From the NCBI RefSeq assembly GCF_021390645.1, contig NZ_JAJEJT010000005.1:248001-312000 (forward strand): 64,000 bases of DNA, written 5' to 3'. Of the stretch, positions 26,653 through 35,999 are shown piece after piece. The position numbers and the translations under genes are program-made. Numbering within the stretch: the first letter of the stretch is position 1; each line of letters begins with the position of its first letter. The notes beneath the pieces are model-generated. The model worked only from the letters and a program-made list of their open reading frames with translations. It searched no databases and was not told the DNA's origin. Source of the DNA: Paraburkholderia flagellata. GTDB lineage: Bacteria > Pseudomonadota > Gammaproteobacteria > Burkholderiales > Burkholderiaceae.

Positions 26653-26840
26653 TCGGGGGCTGGGGAGCCTCTCACACCGGACTGCCAGGCGGCGGCAAAG
26701 CCAATTTATAGCCAGATGATCGCAAAGCATCCTGAACTCGCTAACAAACCTGTCAACTGACCGACCCGATGAAAGCTAGCCCCTATACATTTGCGATGGC
26801 GTAGTCGTCGTCACTACCTAACTTCTGGAGTTCAGTTCAT

Positions 26841-27767
26841 CTAATTGGCTGGTACAACTGGCTTGTGCGTCGCTGCTGTCCCGATCGATGCAGTCACGAT
26901 TGTGCCAATGGCTAGCATCTGAATGGCGGTGAGACTTTCATGCAGGAATAGCCATCCCGTGAATGCGCCGATCGCGGGCTCTACGCTCGTCAGCGTCCCA
27001 TAGACCCGGGTCGGCAACCGCACAAGCGCGATGATTTCAAGCGAGAAGGGTAACGCGCTAGAAAATACAGCAACGACGACGGCACTCAGCAAGACGCCCG
27101 GATTAAAAAGTGATGTGCCAGCCTGCGCCAGGCCAATAGGAACAACCAGAACGGCCGCGATGGTGGTACCAAGTGCAGCCGTCGATACGCCATGCTCCTC
27201 ACCGGCCAACTGCCCGAACACACTATAAAGCGCCCAGAAGCCTCCGGCGGCCAGCGCAAGAAGAACGCCAATTGGGTCAATAGCGGGCCCGAAATTGTAG
27301 AGCGGCAGAAGCAGTAGAAGTCCGGTGGCAGCCAAGCCTATCCAGACAAAGTCCAGCCAGCGGCGAGAGGAAACGACCGCAAGCGCAAATGGACCCAAGA
27401 ACTCAAGGGCAACGGCGAGCCCAAGTGGAATGCGACGCAAAGCCATGTAAAACAAGAGGTTCATCGCGCCCAAGGAGGCACCGTAGACAAGCAGTACGGG
27501 CAGTTTGCGAGAAGAAAAATTCGTGCGCCACGCACGCGTCGCAAAGATGAGTATGAGCGACGCAATTCCGAGGCGTAAAGCCGTAGTCCCTTCTGCTCCG
27601 ACAACGGGGAACAGGCGTTTGGCGAAAGTCGCGCCATACTGGATCGAAACCATCGCGACAAGCAGCGCAACATACGGCAGGAAAGGTGATGTGGCTGCCG
27701 ACCTGAATACTAAACGCTGCGTCAATGACAATTGCTTACCCCGGAAACGGTGCTGGTGGATGTCCAT
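26841..27767 (-). CDS. EamA/DMT family exporter, RhtA-like
   Basis: 308 residues with ten hydrophobic segments in two EamA repeats. The block EGTTALRLGIASLILIFATR and ALRRIPLGLAVALEFLGPFA are very like those of RhtA, the threonine/homoserine exporter. The first 25 residues are polar and probably cytoplasmic; the true start may be a little downstream. Stands alone between a 190-bp empty stretch and the cupin gene. Likely exports an amino acid or a related metabolite. Confidence 0.85.
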   Translation of the reverse strand: MDIHQHRFRGKQLSLTQRLVFRSAATSPFLPYVALLVAMVSIQYGATFAKRLFPVVGAEGTTALRLGIASLILIFATRAWRTNFSSRKLPVLLVYGASLGAMNLLFYMALRRIPLGLAVALEFLGPFALAVVSSRRWLDFVWIGLAATGLLLLLPLYNFGPAIDPIGVLLALAAGGFWALYSVFGQLAGEEHGVSTAALGTTIAAVLVVPIGLAQAGTSLFNPGVLLSAVVVAVFSSALPFSLEIIALVRLPTRVYGTLTSVEPAIGAFTGWLFLHESLTAIQMLAIGTIVTASIGTAATHKPVVPAN

Positions 27768-27802
27768 TCAGCATTCTACAAGTTGCATCGATCCAGCCCG
27801 TT

Positions 27803-28090
27803 TTATCGAATTTCCACCTCGATAAAGACGATTTCGTTTTCGGTCGGATTGACGACATTGTGCTCGACGCCTTTCGCACCGGCATAGCTCTGCCCTGCCT
27901 GTAACGACGACTCTCGATTGCCCTGTTTTGTCTCAAGCAGCAATGTACCGTCTGTCTGCGGCACGACAACATAGTCATGCCCGTGAATATGCCAACCCGT
28001 CTCGGCGCCTGGCGGAAAAATCCACCTTGTCACAATGACGCGCTCGTTGGATAGCTGCTGTTCTGGAATTGCCTGTGGACGACGATTCAT
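27803..28090 (-). CDS. Small cupin-domain protein
   Basis: 95 residues, single cupin barrel. The first motif is GAETGWHIHGHDYVVV with the His-x-His pair, the second GVEHNVVNPTENEIVFIEVE with the C-terminal histidine. Such one-domain cupins often bind a metal and a small acid or act as isomerases/quercetinase-like proteins. Same strand as the RhtA-like gene, 35 bp upstream of it, so the two may be co-transcribed. Confidence 0.8.
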   Translation of the reverse strand: MNRRPQAIPEQQLSNERVIVTRWIFPPGAETGWHIHGHDYVVVPQTDGTLLLETKQGNRESSLQAGQSYAGAKGVEHNVVNPTENEIVFIEVEIR

Positions 28091-28329
28091 AAACGATCTT
28101 TGGGTTCAGAGGAAAACGTACTTGATTTCAGTGTTCTGATTGGCAATGCCTGTCGAGCGCGCCCGGGATAAACCCATTCGCGAACAGGCTGGGCTTACGA
28201 CAACGCCGGTTGCGCTGTTGCGGGCCTGTCGATTCATTCTCAGGGAGCGCTGCATTATTTGCACTGTACAGTGCGCCTGGCTCGACCAATACGGTTGTAC
28301 ATGCAGTCCCTTTCCCGTCGGCAAGGCGC

Positions 28330-28838
28330 AGGGCGCGAAGTCAGGCTTGCGCTACGACCCCGACATGGGCAGCAACCCGCCGTTGCACTGCACGGCGAGC
28401 GGTCAGGCGTGGCTCGCCACGCTGCCGGACGAGCGCGCGATCGAACTGGTGTCCAAGCAGGGCGGCCTTGGATCGAAGGCGCAGAATATGCCGCGCGCGC
28501 CAAAGACGATCCAGCAATTCCTGAAAGATCTGAACGGTGCGCGGCAACGCGGGTACGGCATGGCCATCGAGACCTACGAGGCCGGCATGACGTCGATTGC
28601 GGCGGCGGTGCGCAATCCCGTGACTCAAGAGGTGGTCGGAATCGTAAGTCTCGCGGGACCGAGCAGCCGCTTGCCCGAAGAAAGGCTCAAGGAACTCGCA
28701 CCGCATCTGCTGGAGGCCGCTTCGGACATGGGGGCCGCCACGCTCAGCTCGCGACTTTTCAAACGGAGCGTGGCGTCGGCACCTGAAGCCGCTCAGGCAC
28801 CTGTCGCCAAGGGGCGGGGCAGGTCGGCGCAGAAATAA
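28330..28838 (+). pseudogene. IclR-type regulator remnant (effector domain only)
   Basis: The frame holds a clear IclR C-terminal effector domain: NPPLHCTASGQAWLATLPDE, GARQRGYGMAIETYEAGMTS, IAAAVRNPVTQEVVGIVSLA. The N-terminal winged helix is absent; upstream codons to 28140 have no family pattern. Without a DNA-binding domain it cannot be an ordinary regulator and is best read as a 5'-truncated gene. Confidence 0.7.
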
Positions 28839-29097
28839 GCAGGTCAATGAGAGCACGCCGCCGCCTCGATCGAGGCGGCAGGGGTGCTTCACGAACACGA
28901 ACCCGCCCGGTTCGCGCTAGCCGCCGCACGTTGATAGGCCCTCTCGACGCGGGGCTTTTAATCAGGAGTCCTGTAGCGGCACTCTCAACAGGGAGTCCGC
29001 TCGGGCAACCCCTGCATTATTACGCCGCCAATGCGAATCGCAAATAGCTGGATCACAAGGCCGCGTAGCCATCGATTTCCCGCTTCATGGTGATAGC

Positions 29098-29172
29098 GGC
29101 GTGCCTCGAATAGGTCACGGAAGCGCAGAATCACGCTCTCGTCCGGCAAACGCGCCATCTCGCCGTCCTGTC
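29098..29172 (-). mobile_element. Possible IS5-type transposase fragment
   Basis: Within the 691-bp space 28839-29529, which has no intact gene, the minus strand contains EMARLPDESVILRFRDLFEA. It resembles the RLPDESTILRFRHLLE block near the N-terminus of IS5-family transposases. The similarity ends abruptly on both sides. Only a footprint, and short enough to be chance. Confidence 0.3.
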
Positions 29173-29348
29173 CACGGCTGTGGGCATGACGTTCATCGAC
29201 CAGTACGGATTCAGCGACCAGAAACCCGAGCGTGGGTTGGCAGTTCGATTGGGATCGTATGCGCCTGCTGGCGCAAATACATAGAATTCGAATCGCGGCA
29301 CAAAGACTGATCGACCGCCGCTGACGGTCATCCGGCATTCATCACGAT

Positions 29349-29385
29349 GCACGTTTTGTCCGGGTGAACGTCGTCTCTGTCCATT
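29349..29385. promoter_or_regulatory. AraC-type operator, copy 1 (upstream of the P450 fusion gene)
   Basis: TGTCC at 29357-29361 and again at 29378-29382, start-to-start distance 21 bp (two helical turns), the usual layout of tandem AraC half sites. The flank GATGCACGTT before the first and ATTG after the second are shared with copy 2 at 33277. About 150 bp before the P450 fusion start codon. Confidence 0.7.
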
Positions 29386-29529
29386 GAGGGGAACGCGGCA
29401 CAGGCTCTAAATTGGCGGCATTAAACCCACCGGGCGCTTGCGAGAAACATGGTCACCTCGCGCGCTGCCCCGCCCGAACATACCGCCAGCGGAGCGCTAT
29501 GTCCGGGTGGCCCTAGAGGAGACACCGCC

Positions 29530-32319
29530 ATGGCCCATCAGATAACACTCCGTTTTGAGGACGGGGTGACCCGGTTCATCGAGTGCGAGGAGGGTGAGCG
29601 CATCACCGATGCCGCCATTCGCGCGAGGATCAATATTCCACTCGATTGCCGCGATGGTGTGTGCGGCACCTGCAAGGCGGTTTGCGAGTCCGGCGAGTAT
29701 GTTCTGGGCGACTGCGTGGAAGATGCGCTTAGCGCCGAGGAGGCGAGCGCTCGCAAGGTTCTCACCTGCCAGACGAGCCCGCGTTCCGACTGCGTAATCC
29801 AGATCGCCACGAACTCCGATGTCGCCGGCACCGGGCCGGCCTCCCACAGGGGGCGGATCGTCGCCTGCCAACGAGCGTCCGACAGCACGATCGCCTTCTC
29901 GGTCGAACTCGAAAGCCGCGCGGATCTCAGCTTCCTTCCTGGGCAGTACGTCAACATCCGGGTGCCCGGAACCGATCAGACGCGGTCCTACTCCTTCAGT
30001 TCGGGGCCGTCCGAGCCGCACTTGTCCTTCCTTGTGCGCAATGTGCGTCAAGGGGCGATGTCGACCTGGCTCTGTGAAAGCGCCAAAGCAGGGGATTCAA
30101 TCGAGTTTCGCGGCCCGATGGGAAGCTTCTACCTGCGCCCCATCGAGCGCCCGGTGCTGTTTCTGGCGGGTGGCACGGGACTCGCGCCGTTCCTCTCGAT
30201 GCTCGACAAGATCGTCGAGGACGGCGGCAGCCCGTATCCGGTCCACATGATTCTGGGTGTGAACACTGATGAGGACCTGGTTGGCATCGACCGGCTCGAA
30301 AGCTATGCGCAGCGCCTGCCGAACTTCACCTATGCTTGCACCGTCTCCAACCCCGACAGTGCCCATCCCAACAAGGGCTATGTCACGCATCACATCATCC
30401 CCTCCCAGCTCAACGACGGCGATGCGGATGTTTACCTCTGTGGCCCGCCGCCGATGGTCGATGCGGTGCGCAACTATCTTGCATCCGAAGGGCTGACGCC
30501 GCGCAACTTCTATTACGAGAAGTTTGCCGGCACGGGCCTGGTGGTACAGACCGGCGAGGAGCACATCGCGCCTGTCGATGTCGATGAAGCCTTCGAGCTG
30601 CGCATGGCACTCGAACTGGGGGCGGCTCAGCTGACCATGGGCAGGCTCTCGAGCGAGCAGTTGATCTTCTTCCGCCAGCTCGCCGAGGCGACGGCGCCGT
30701 TCGTGTCCGGGCAGCGCTTTACGGACGTGGCGCGCTACATCGAGGCAAACCACGCCTTCCACATGTTCACGATCGAGGCCTCCGGGAACGCCCAACTGAT
30801 CGCGCTTTACCGGCAACTGGCCGTGCAGGACTACATTGCTCGCACGCTGACCGACCAGATCGAGATCGTCGGTGACATCGTCCAGCAGCACCGGGACATT
30901 GTCGGCGCCTTCGAACTGGGCGACCTGAACAAGGCGCGAGACGTGATTGCGCTGCATGCGCTTCATTCCAAGGCCACGATGAGCCAGGCGCTGGAGCGTA
31001 TGCAGCTGGGCAAGACGGCACCCAGGTTCGTAGCGCCCCCCTTGCCCGCGTCTGCTATGGCACTGAGCGCGCCGCAGATTTGCCCATTCACGGCGAAGAC
31101 CCTTCCGGCCTATTCACACGAACTGGACTGGCCCGACGGGCTGGAGCCATTCAAGGTGGTCGACGACGGCTCGCAAGGCGACCCTTACGAGCACTACCGC
31201 TGGATGCGCGAGCATGCGCCGGTGCTGCGTTGCCAGTCGGCGACTTCGGACGTGTGGTTCCTCTCGCGCTATGACGACGTCTACCAGGCGATCCGAAACC
31301 CGAAGCTGTTTTCCTCCGAGGTCGTCAGCCCGCCGCCGCTGACGTTCCTGACGTTGTTCGACGCACCCGACCATTCGCGCTTGCGCAAGGTCGTCCAGCC
31401 GTCCTTTCTGCCGCTGGCGCTCGATCCCTTCATCGGGCAGATCGCGCAAAGGGCGGAGGACCTGCTCGACGCGATGATCGCCAAAGGCGGCGGTGATGTC
31501 GTCAACGATTTCGCCATCCCGCTCAGCATCTCGACCATCTCCACGATGATCGACGTGCCGAACGAGGATGAGGAGAAGATGAAGTTCTGGTCGGACGAGA
31601 CCTTTAGCTACTTCGGCCGCCTCGCCCGCAATGCGCCGGGGACCGGCACCGACGAGCAGAGCGCGCAGGCTTTCTTCGCATACCTGAAGGAAGCGATGGA
31701 GCGGCTCGCTCTCACCGACAGCCAGTCGATTGGCGGGCACATCGCGCGCATGTGGAAGGACGGTCTGCTTTCGGAAAAGGAAGCGAAGGAGCTGTGCGCA
31801 TTCGTCTTCATCGCCGGGCACGACACGACGACCATCCTTGTCGCCAACGCTTTTCGCATGCTTGCCGAACAGCCGCATCTGCTGGGACGCATCCGCGAAA
31901 AGCCCGTCGACGCTGATCGTTTCGTCGAGGAGGTGGCCCGCTATCGCGGTACCGTCCAGCGCGTAAGCCGCATCACCACCGAGGCGACCACCGTCGCGGG
32001 GGTTGATCTGCCCAAGGGCGCGGTGGTGCGACTGCTGCTGTCGGCTGCGAATCGCGACAGCCGCAAATTTCCCGAGGGCGAGACGTTCGACATCGACCGT
32101 GATTCCAGCGGCCACCTGGGTTTCGGCAACGGCATGCACAAATGCCTTGGCGCGCCGCTCGCCAAGCTGGAGACACTGATCGCGACGAAGGCTCTGGCCC
32201 GCAAGATTGGCGCTATCGCGCTCGATCCGGCAACGCCGATCCAGTATGTGCGGGGTAACAATCTGACCAATTCCGGGCCGGAGCACCTGTTCGTCAAGTT
32301 GGGCGGAGTGTCGGCCTGA
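29530..32319 (+). CDS. Self-contained cytochrome P450: [2Fe-2S]/FAD/NAD(P)H reductase - FCD domain - P450 fusion
   Basis: 929 residues. (1) 1-95 plant-type ferredoxin with cluster cysteines Cys40, Cys45, Cys48 and Cys80. (2) 105-340 ferredoxin-NAD(P) reductase module: RSYSFSS flavin loop (152-158), GGTGLAP (214-220), YLCGPPPMVDAV (302-313); parts 1-2 match BenC-type reductases. (3) 352-490 FCD domain as in GntR/FadR regulators but without DNA-binding part; metal ligands His411, His454, His476 are kept. (4) 525-929 P450 with I-helix FIAGHDTT (760-767), ExxR Glu801-Arg804 and heme loop FGNGMHKCLG (Cys872). ATG at 29530 has GAGGAG. An operator precedes it. Probably hydroxylates a ring carboxylic acid without separate redox partners; the substrate is inferred. 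Confidence 0.93.
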   Translation: MAHQITLRFEDGVTRFIECEEGERITDAAIRARINIPLDCRDGVCGTCKAVCESGEYVLGDCVEDALSAEEASARKVLTCQTSPRSDCVIQIATNSDVAGTGPASHRGRIVACQRASDSTIAFSVELESRADLSFLPGQYVNIRVPGTDQTRSYSFSSGPSEPHLSFLVRNVRQGAMSTWLCESAKAGDSIEFRGPMGSFYLRPIERPVLFLAGGTGLAPFLSMLDKIVEDGGSPYPVHMILGVNTDEDLVGIDRLESYAQRLPNFTYACTVSNPDSAHPNKGYVTHHIIPSQLNDGDADVYLCGPPPMVDAVRNYLASEGLTPRNFYYEKFAGTGLVVQTGEEHIAPVDVDEAFELRMALELGAAQLTMGRLSSEQLIFFRQLAEATAPFVSGQRFTDVARYIEANHAFHMFTIEASGNAQLIALYRQLAVQDYIARTLTDQIEIVGDIVQQHRDIVGAFELGDLNKARDVIALHALHSKATMSQALERMQLGKTAPRFVAPPLPASAMALSAPQICPFTAKTLPAYSHELDWPDGLEPFKVVDDGSQGDPYEHYRWMREHAPVLRCQSATSDVWFLSRYDDVYQAIRNPKLFSSEVVSPPPLTFLTLFDAPDHSRLRKVVQPSFLPLALDPFIGQIAQRAEDLLDAMIAKGGGDVVNDFAIPLSISTISTMIDVPNEDEEKMKFWSDETFSYFGRLARNAPGTGTDEQSAQAFFAYLKEAMERLALTDSQSIGGHIARMWKDGLLSEKEAKELCAFVFIAGHDTTTILVANAFRMLAEQPHLLGRIREKPVDADRFVEEVARYRGTVQRVSRITTEATTVAGVDLPKGAVVRLLLSAANRDSRKFPEGETFDIDRDSSGHLGFGNGMHKCLGAPLAKLETLIATKALARKIGAIALDPATPIQYVRGNNLTNSGPEHLFVKLGGVSA

Positions 32320-32340
32320 ACCGGATAGGGGGCGGTCAAG

Positions 32341-33273
32341 TCAGCCCGCTTCCCCCTTTTCGGGCGGCGAGGATCGATCGTGGGCCGCAGAGCGGTATTC
32401 GGTTGGACGCAGTCCCGTCTGCTTGCGGAAGAAGCGACCGAAATACGCCTCGTCCTGAAAACCCAGCTCGCTGGCGATCTGCTTCACGCTGAGGTTCGAA
32501 TAGCCGAGCAGGCGCTTGGCCTCATGGATCGAGCGTGCGTCGATTGCCTCGATTGCAGAGACTCCGAACGTGGCGCGGCAGATGCGGGAGAGCTGGCCGG
32601 TGGTCACGCCCATCTCGTCGGCGTAGCTCGCGACTGGTCGCCTCTCACGGCAATGGCGGTCGAGCAGCGCGCGGAACCGTTCGATCCGCGCTGCCATCGT
32701 CCGCTGCTCGGAACTGGCTGAAAGTCGGGCGCTCTCGCTAAGGCGCCCGATCTTGACGAAGAGGGTGATTGCGAGTGCGGCGCCTGCGGTGAACTGCCAG
32801 CGCTCGTGGCTCTGCGCCTCGTGCCCGATCGACTGAAAAAGCGTTTCCAGAGGTGTGCCGCGCTCGACGTCGGGATCGATCGACAGCACCGTCGGCGTGC
32901 GTATGAATTCCAGCAACTCGGGCGCGGCCGTCATCGCCAGCGATTCCAGTGCAGGCTGCGCGGCGGTGATGACGTGACCGTCGATGTCGCTGCGGAAATG
33001 AAAGCCGTGGACCGAGTGCGCCGGCACGACGATCAGGCATGGCGCAACGACCGCCCAAGTCTTGCCATCGATGAAGGTCTCGCCGCCCCCGCCGGTGACG
33101 TAGAGCACCTGGATTAGCGCGTCGTGGACGTGCGGCTCGATCTCGAAATCGAAACGGCCGGCACGCAGCGCAATTGGCTCGTAGTGCACCATGTCGACCC
33201 AGGATTGACCGGCTTCCGCGCCATAGAGCGCGAAACGCGGAACGGTCCGGCGGCGCTGTTGGTCAGGGGGCAT
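32341..33273 (-). CDS. AraC family regulator, PobR-like (first of three)
   Basis: 310 residues. N-terminal cupin-like sensing domain (RFALYGAEAG, EPHVHDALIQVLYVTGGGGE) and C-terminal double helix-turn-helix (EMGVTTGQLSRICRATFGVS; LSVKQIASELGFQDEAYFGR FFRKQTG). The plan and the RFALYG/FKLYG start are shared with PobR at 40514 and the regulator at 36367. A TGTCC repeat lies 12-37 bp upstream of its start codon, hinting at autoregulation. Lies between the P450 fusion and the divergent SDR gene and likely controls both. Confidence 0.88.
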   Translation of the reverse strand: MPPDQQRRRTVPRFALYGAEAGQSWVDMVHYEPIALRAGRFDFEIEPHVHDALIQVLYVTGGGGETFIDGKTWAVVAPCLIVVPAHSVHGFHFRSDIDGHVITAAQPALESLAMTAAPELLEFIRTPTVLSIDPDVERGTPLETLFQSIGHEAQSHERWQFTAGAALAITLFVKIGRLSESARLSASSEQRTMAARIERFRALLDRHCRERRPVASYADEMGVTTGQLSRICRATFGVSAIEAIDARSIHEAKRLLGYSNLSVKQIASELGFQDEAYFGRFFRKQTGLRPTEYRSAAHDRSSPPEKGEAG

Positions 33274-33276
33274 GAT

Positions 33277-33313
33277 GCACGTTATGTCCTGCTATATGTA
33301 GGCTCTGTCCATT
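33277..33313. promoter_or_regulatory. AraC-type operator, copy 2 (between AraC gene and SDR operon)
   Basis: TGTCC at 33285-33289 and 33306-33310, spacing 21 bp. The flanks GATGCACGTT and ATTG are identical to copy 1. It lies about 90 bp before the SDR start and immediately upstream of the divergent AraC gene. Confidence 0.7.
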
Positions 33314-33397
33314 GTTCCACAGGCGCTCGAGGCGTTCAATGGCGATACAGATTTCAGGAAGCGCAATTGCACGGAATATTTTAGGGAAAGTAACAGC

Positions 33398-34243
33398 ATG
33401 GAACAGGGACTTGAAAATCGTGCGGCTGCCACAACCGCATACGGGCTGAACCTGGATGGCAAGATCTGCGTGATCACGGGTGCAGGTAGTGGTATTGGTG
33501 CCGGCATCGCACGTGCCTTCGCCAGCGTTGGAGCACATGTGGCGCTTGTGGACCGCAATCTTGCCGGCGCTGAAGCTGTCGCCGCCGAACTTCGAAAGGC
33601 AGGTGCCGTAGCGCAAGCGTTCGGTTGCGACGTGTCGGACGAAGCTTCGGTTGCCGCAGCCGCCGACGAGGTTCGCGCAGCGCTCGGTTCGGCAAGCGTG
33701 CTCGTCAACAATGCAGGACTCCTACGCGCTGGATCTCTCGAGACAGTCTCGATCGCGGACTGGAACCAGGCCATCGCCGTGAACCTCACCGGCTATCTGC
33801 TGTGTGCCCGAGCGTTCGGGCGTGACATGCTGGCGGCGGGCAAGGGCAGTATCGTGCACGTTGCCTCGATTGCGGCGCTCAATCCGCAGACCAATAGCGG
33901 TTCCTATAGCCCGAGCAAGGCGGGCGTGCTACTGCTCTCGCGGCAGTTGGCGGCGGAGTGGGGCCCGCGCGGCGTGCGCAGCAACTGCGTGCTGCCCGGC
34001 ATGATCCGCACCGCGCTGTCCGCGAAGTTCTACGAGGAGCCCGGCTTCGAGGCTCGCCGCGCCGCCGCTACCGCGAACCGCCGCATTGGCGAGCCGGAGG
34101 ACCTCGCCGGTCCGGCCATGTTCCTCGCCTCTGACCTGGCGGCCTACGTCAATGGCGCCGAGGTGCTCGTCGACGGCGGGCTCGATTGCATGCTGATGGA
34201 CATGGTTCCGCGCCCCGGCTTTAACGCCATCCCGGCCGCGTGA
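33398..34243 (+). CDS. Short-chain dehydrogenase/reductase (SDR), candidate hydroxy-ring-acid dehydrogenase
   Basis: 281 residues, classical SDR. Cofactor motif TGAGSGIG at 27-34, Asp52 after the second strand (VALVDRN), which favours NAD, NNAG at 104-107, and the catalytic Ser157, Tyr170 and Lys174 (SGSYSPSKAG). C-terminal lid and DGGL end are typical. First gene of an operon with a FAD dehydrogenase and a NIPSNAP protein, under an operator shared with the P450 fusion. The likely role is oxidation of the secondary alcohol made by the P450 to a ketone; the exact substrate is inferred. Confidence 0.9.
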   Translation: MEQGLENRAAATTAYGLNLDGKICVITGAGSGIGAGIARAFASVGAHVALVDRNLAGAEAVAAELRKAGAVAQAFGCDVSDEASVAAAADEVRAALGSASVLVNNAGLLRAGSLETVSIADWNQAIAVNLTGYLLCARAFGRDMLAAGKGSIVHVASIAALNPQTNSGSYSPSKAGVLLLSRQLAAEWGPRGVRSNCVLPGMIRTALSAKFYEEPGFEARRAAATANRRIGEPEDLAGPAMFLASDLAAYVNGAEVLVDGGLDCMLMDMVPRPGFNAIPAA

Positions 34244-34277
34244 GCGCCATCACATCGTAACGAAAAGGAGAGTGGAT

Positions 34278-35999
34278 ATGGCCAAGGAGATCACTTGCGA
34301 TCTGGTCGTGGTCGGATCGGGTGCTGCGGGCCTCGCCACCGCGATCACGGCAAAGAAGCGCGGCCTCGACGTCATCGTGCTCGAAAAGGAGCCCGTGTTC
34401 GGTGGTACCACCGCGCTGTCGGGCGGGGTCTTGTGGATTCCGCTGAGCAAATATGGCAGACAGCAGAACCCGGCGGACTCCCTCGAGCGTGTGCGCGAAT
34501 ACATGATGAACGAAACGGGCAGCAACTACGATGCCGCCGCGGTCCAGTGCTTCATCGAGAATGGGCCGAAGATGGTCGAATTCTTCGAGCGTGAGACTGA
34601 GATGAAGTTCGTGCCCACGCTCTATCCGGACTATCACCCGGATGCGCCCGGCGGCGTCGACATCGGCCGCTCGATCCTCGCCGCGCCCTATGATATTCGC
34701 GGGCTGGGCAAGGACATGCAACGCCTCAAGCCGCCGCTCGAGACGATCACCTTCATGGGGATGATGTTCAACTCCTCGAACGCTGACCTCAAGCACTTCT
34801 TCCGCGCGACCAAGTCGATTGTTTCGTTCTGCTATGTGGCTCGGCGTCTGGCCACGCACATCAAGGAGCTTGCGCTTTATCGCCGCGGGATCAACGTGAC
34901 GAGCGGCAACGCGCTCGCTGCGAGGCTCGCGAAGTCGGCGCTGGCGATCGACATTCCGATCCACACTTCGACGCCAGTGAAGGAACTGCTAAGCGAGAAG
35001 GGCAACGTGGTCGGTGTGCTCGCAAGCGCAGCGGAGGGTGAACTTCGCGTCACCGCCCGCCGCGGCGTCGTGCTGGCTTGCGGCGGCTTCCCTCATGATC
35101 TCAAGCGCATTGCTCAGGTCTATCCGCATGTGAAGCGTGGCGGCGAGCATCTCTCGCCCACGCCCGTCGGCAATACGGGCGATGGGCTGACCATGGCGGA
35201 GAAGGTGGGTGGCGCCGTGCAGCTTGGCTTCCCCGATGCATCGGCCTGGATGCCTGTCTCCAGGGTGCCTTTCGGCAAGGGCCGCACGGGCGTGTTCCCA
35301 CATCTGCTGGACCGCTACAAGCCCGGCGTGATCGGCGTGCTGCGCAGCGGCCAGCGCTTCACCAATGAATCGAACTCCTACCATGATGTTGGCTCGGCGC
35401 TGATCCGTGCCTGCGAGGGTGAGCGGGAGACGGCGATGTGGCTCATCTGCGATAAGGTGGCGCTGGGCAAGTATGGCCTGGGCTATGCCAAGCCCGCGCC
35501 GATGCCGGTTGGCCCGTTGCTGCGCAAAGGCTACCTCGTCAAGGGCGAGACGATCGGCGAGCTGGCGCGCAATTGCGGGATTGCTCCCGACGCGCTCGAG
35601 AAAACCATCCGCGCCTACAACGTCGATGCCGTGCGCGGAGAAGACCCGGCGTTCCATCGTGGCCGCACTTCGTTCAACCGCTATCTCGCCGATCCGGACA
35701 ACAAGCCCAATCCTTGTGTTGCGCCGATTTCGACTGGGCCCTTCTATGCGGTGAAGGTGGTGATGGGCGATCTGGGCACGTTCGACGGCCTTAAGACCGG
35801 CGTCAGCGGCGAGGTGCTGCGCGCGGACGGCAGTGAGATCGAGGGCCTTTACGCGGTCGGCAATGACCGGCGCAGCGTGATGGGCGGCAACTATCCGGGC
35901 GCCGGTATCACCCATGGGCCCAATATGACGTTCGGCTATGTCACGGGTAATGCCATCGCCAACAAAGCTACGACCATCAAAGAGAAGGTGCACGCATGA
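34278..35999 (+). CDS. FAD-dependent dehydrogenase, 3-ketosteroid-delta1-dehydrogenase-like
   Basis: 573 residues. N-terminal dinucleotide fold VVGSGAAGLATAI (11-23), VLEKEPVFGGTTALSGG (35-50), and the C-terminal closing block YAVGNDRRSVMGGNYPGAG with GITHGPNMTFGY. These are features of the flavoprotein group that holds KstD and fumarate-reductase-like enzymes. KstD-type enzymes desaturate a ring next to a ketone, which here would turn an oxo-cyclohexane acid towards an aromatic ring. Start at the ATG at 34278, preceded by AAGGAG. The stop overlaps the NIPSNAP start (ATGA). Confidence 0.88.
   Translation: MAKEITCDLVVVGSGAAGLATAITAKKRGLDVIVLEKEPVFGGTTALSGGVLWIPLSKYGRQQNPADSLERVREYMMNETGSNYDAAAVQCFIENGPKMVEFFERETEMKFVPTLYPDYHPDAPGGVDIGRSILAAPYDIRGLGKDMQRLKPPLETITFMGMMFNSSNADLKHFFRATKSIVSFCYVARRLATHIKELALYRRGINVTSGNALAARLAKSALAIDIPIHTSTPVKELLSEKGNVVGVLASAAEGELRVTARRGVVLACGGFPHDLKRIAQVYPHVKRGGEHLSPTPVGNTGDGLTMAEKVGGAVQLGFPDASAWMPVSRVPFGKGRTGVFPHLLDRYKPGVIGVLRSGQRFTNESNSYHDVGSALIRACEGERETAMWLICDKVALGKYGLGYAKPAPMPVGPLLRKGYLVKGETIGELARNCGIAPDALEKTIRAYNVDAVRGEDPAFHRGRTSFNRYLADPDNKPNPCVAPISTGPFYAVKVVMGDLGTFDGLKTGVSGEVLRADGSEIEGLYAVGNDRRSVMGGNYPGAGITHGPNMTFGYVTGNAIANKATTIKEKVHA

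Noticed and set aside
29449..29529. 27-codon N-terminal extension of the P450 fusion protein
   Set aside because: The residues have no ferredoxin character and the downstream ATG at 29530 has a GAGGAG ribosome site at correct spacing.
29530..32319. Reading the fusion as a known CYP116B or CYP102 enzyme
   Set aside because: Those have the heme domain first and a different reductase order; the FCD part has no counterpart in them.
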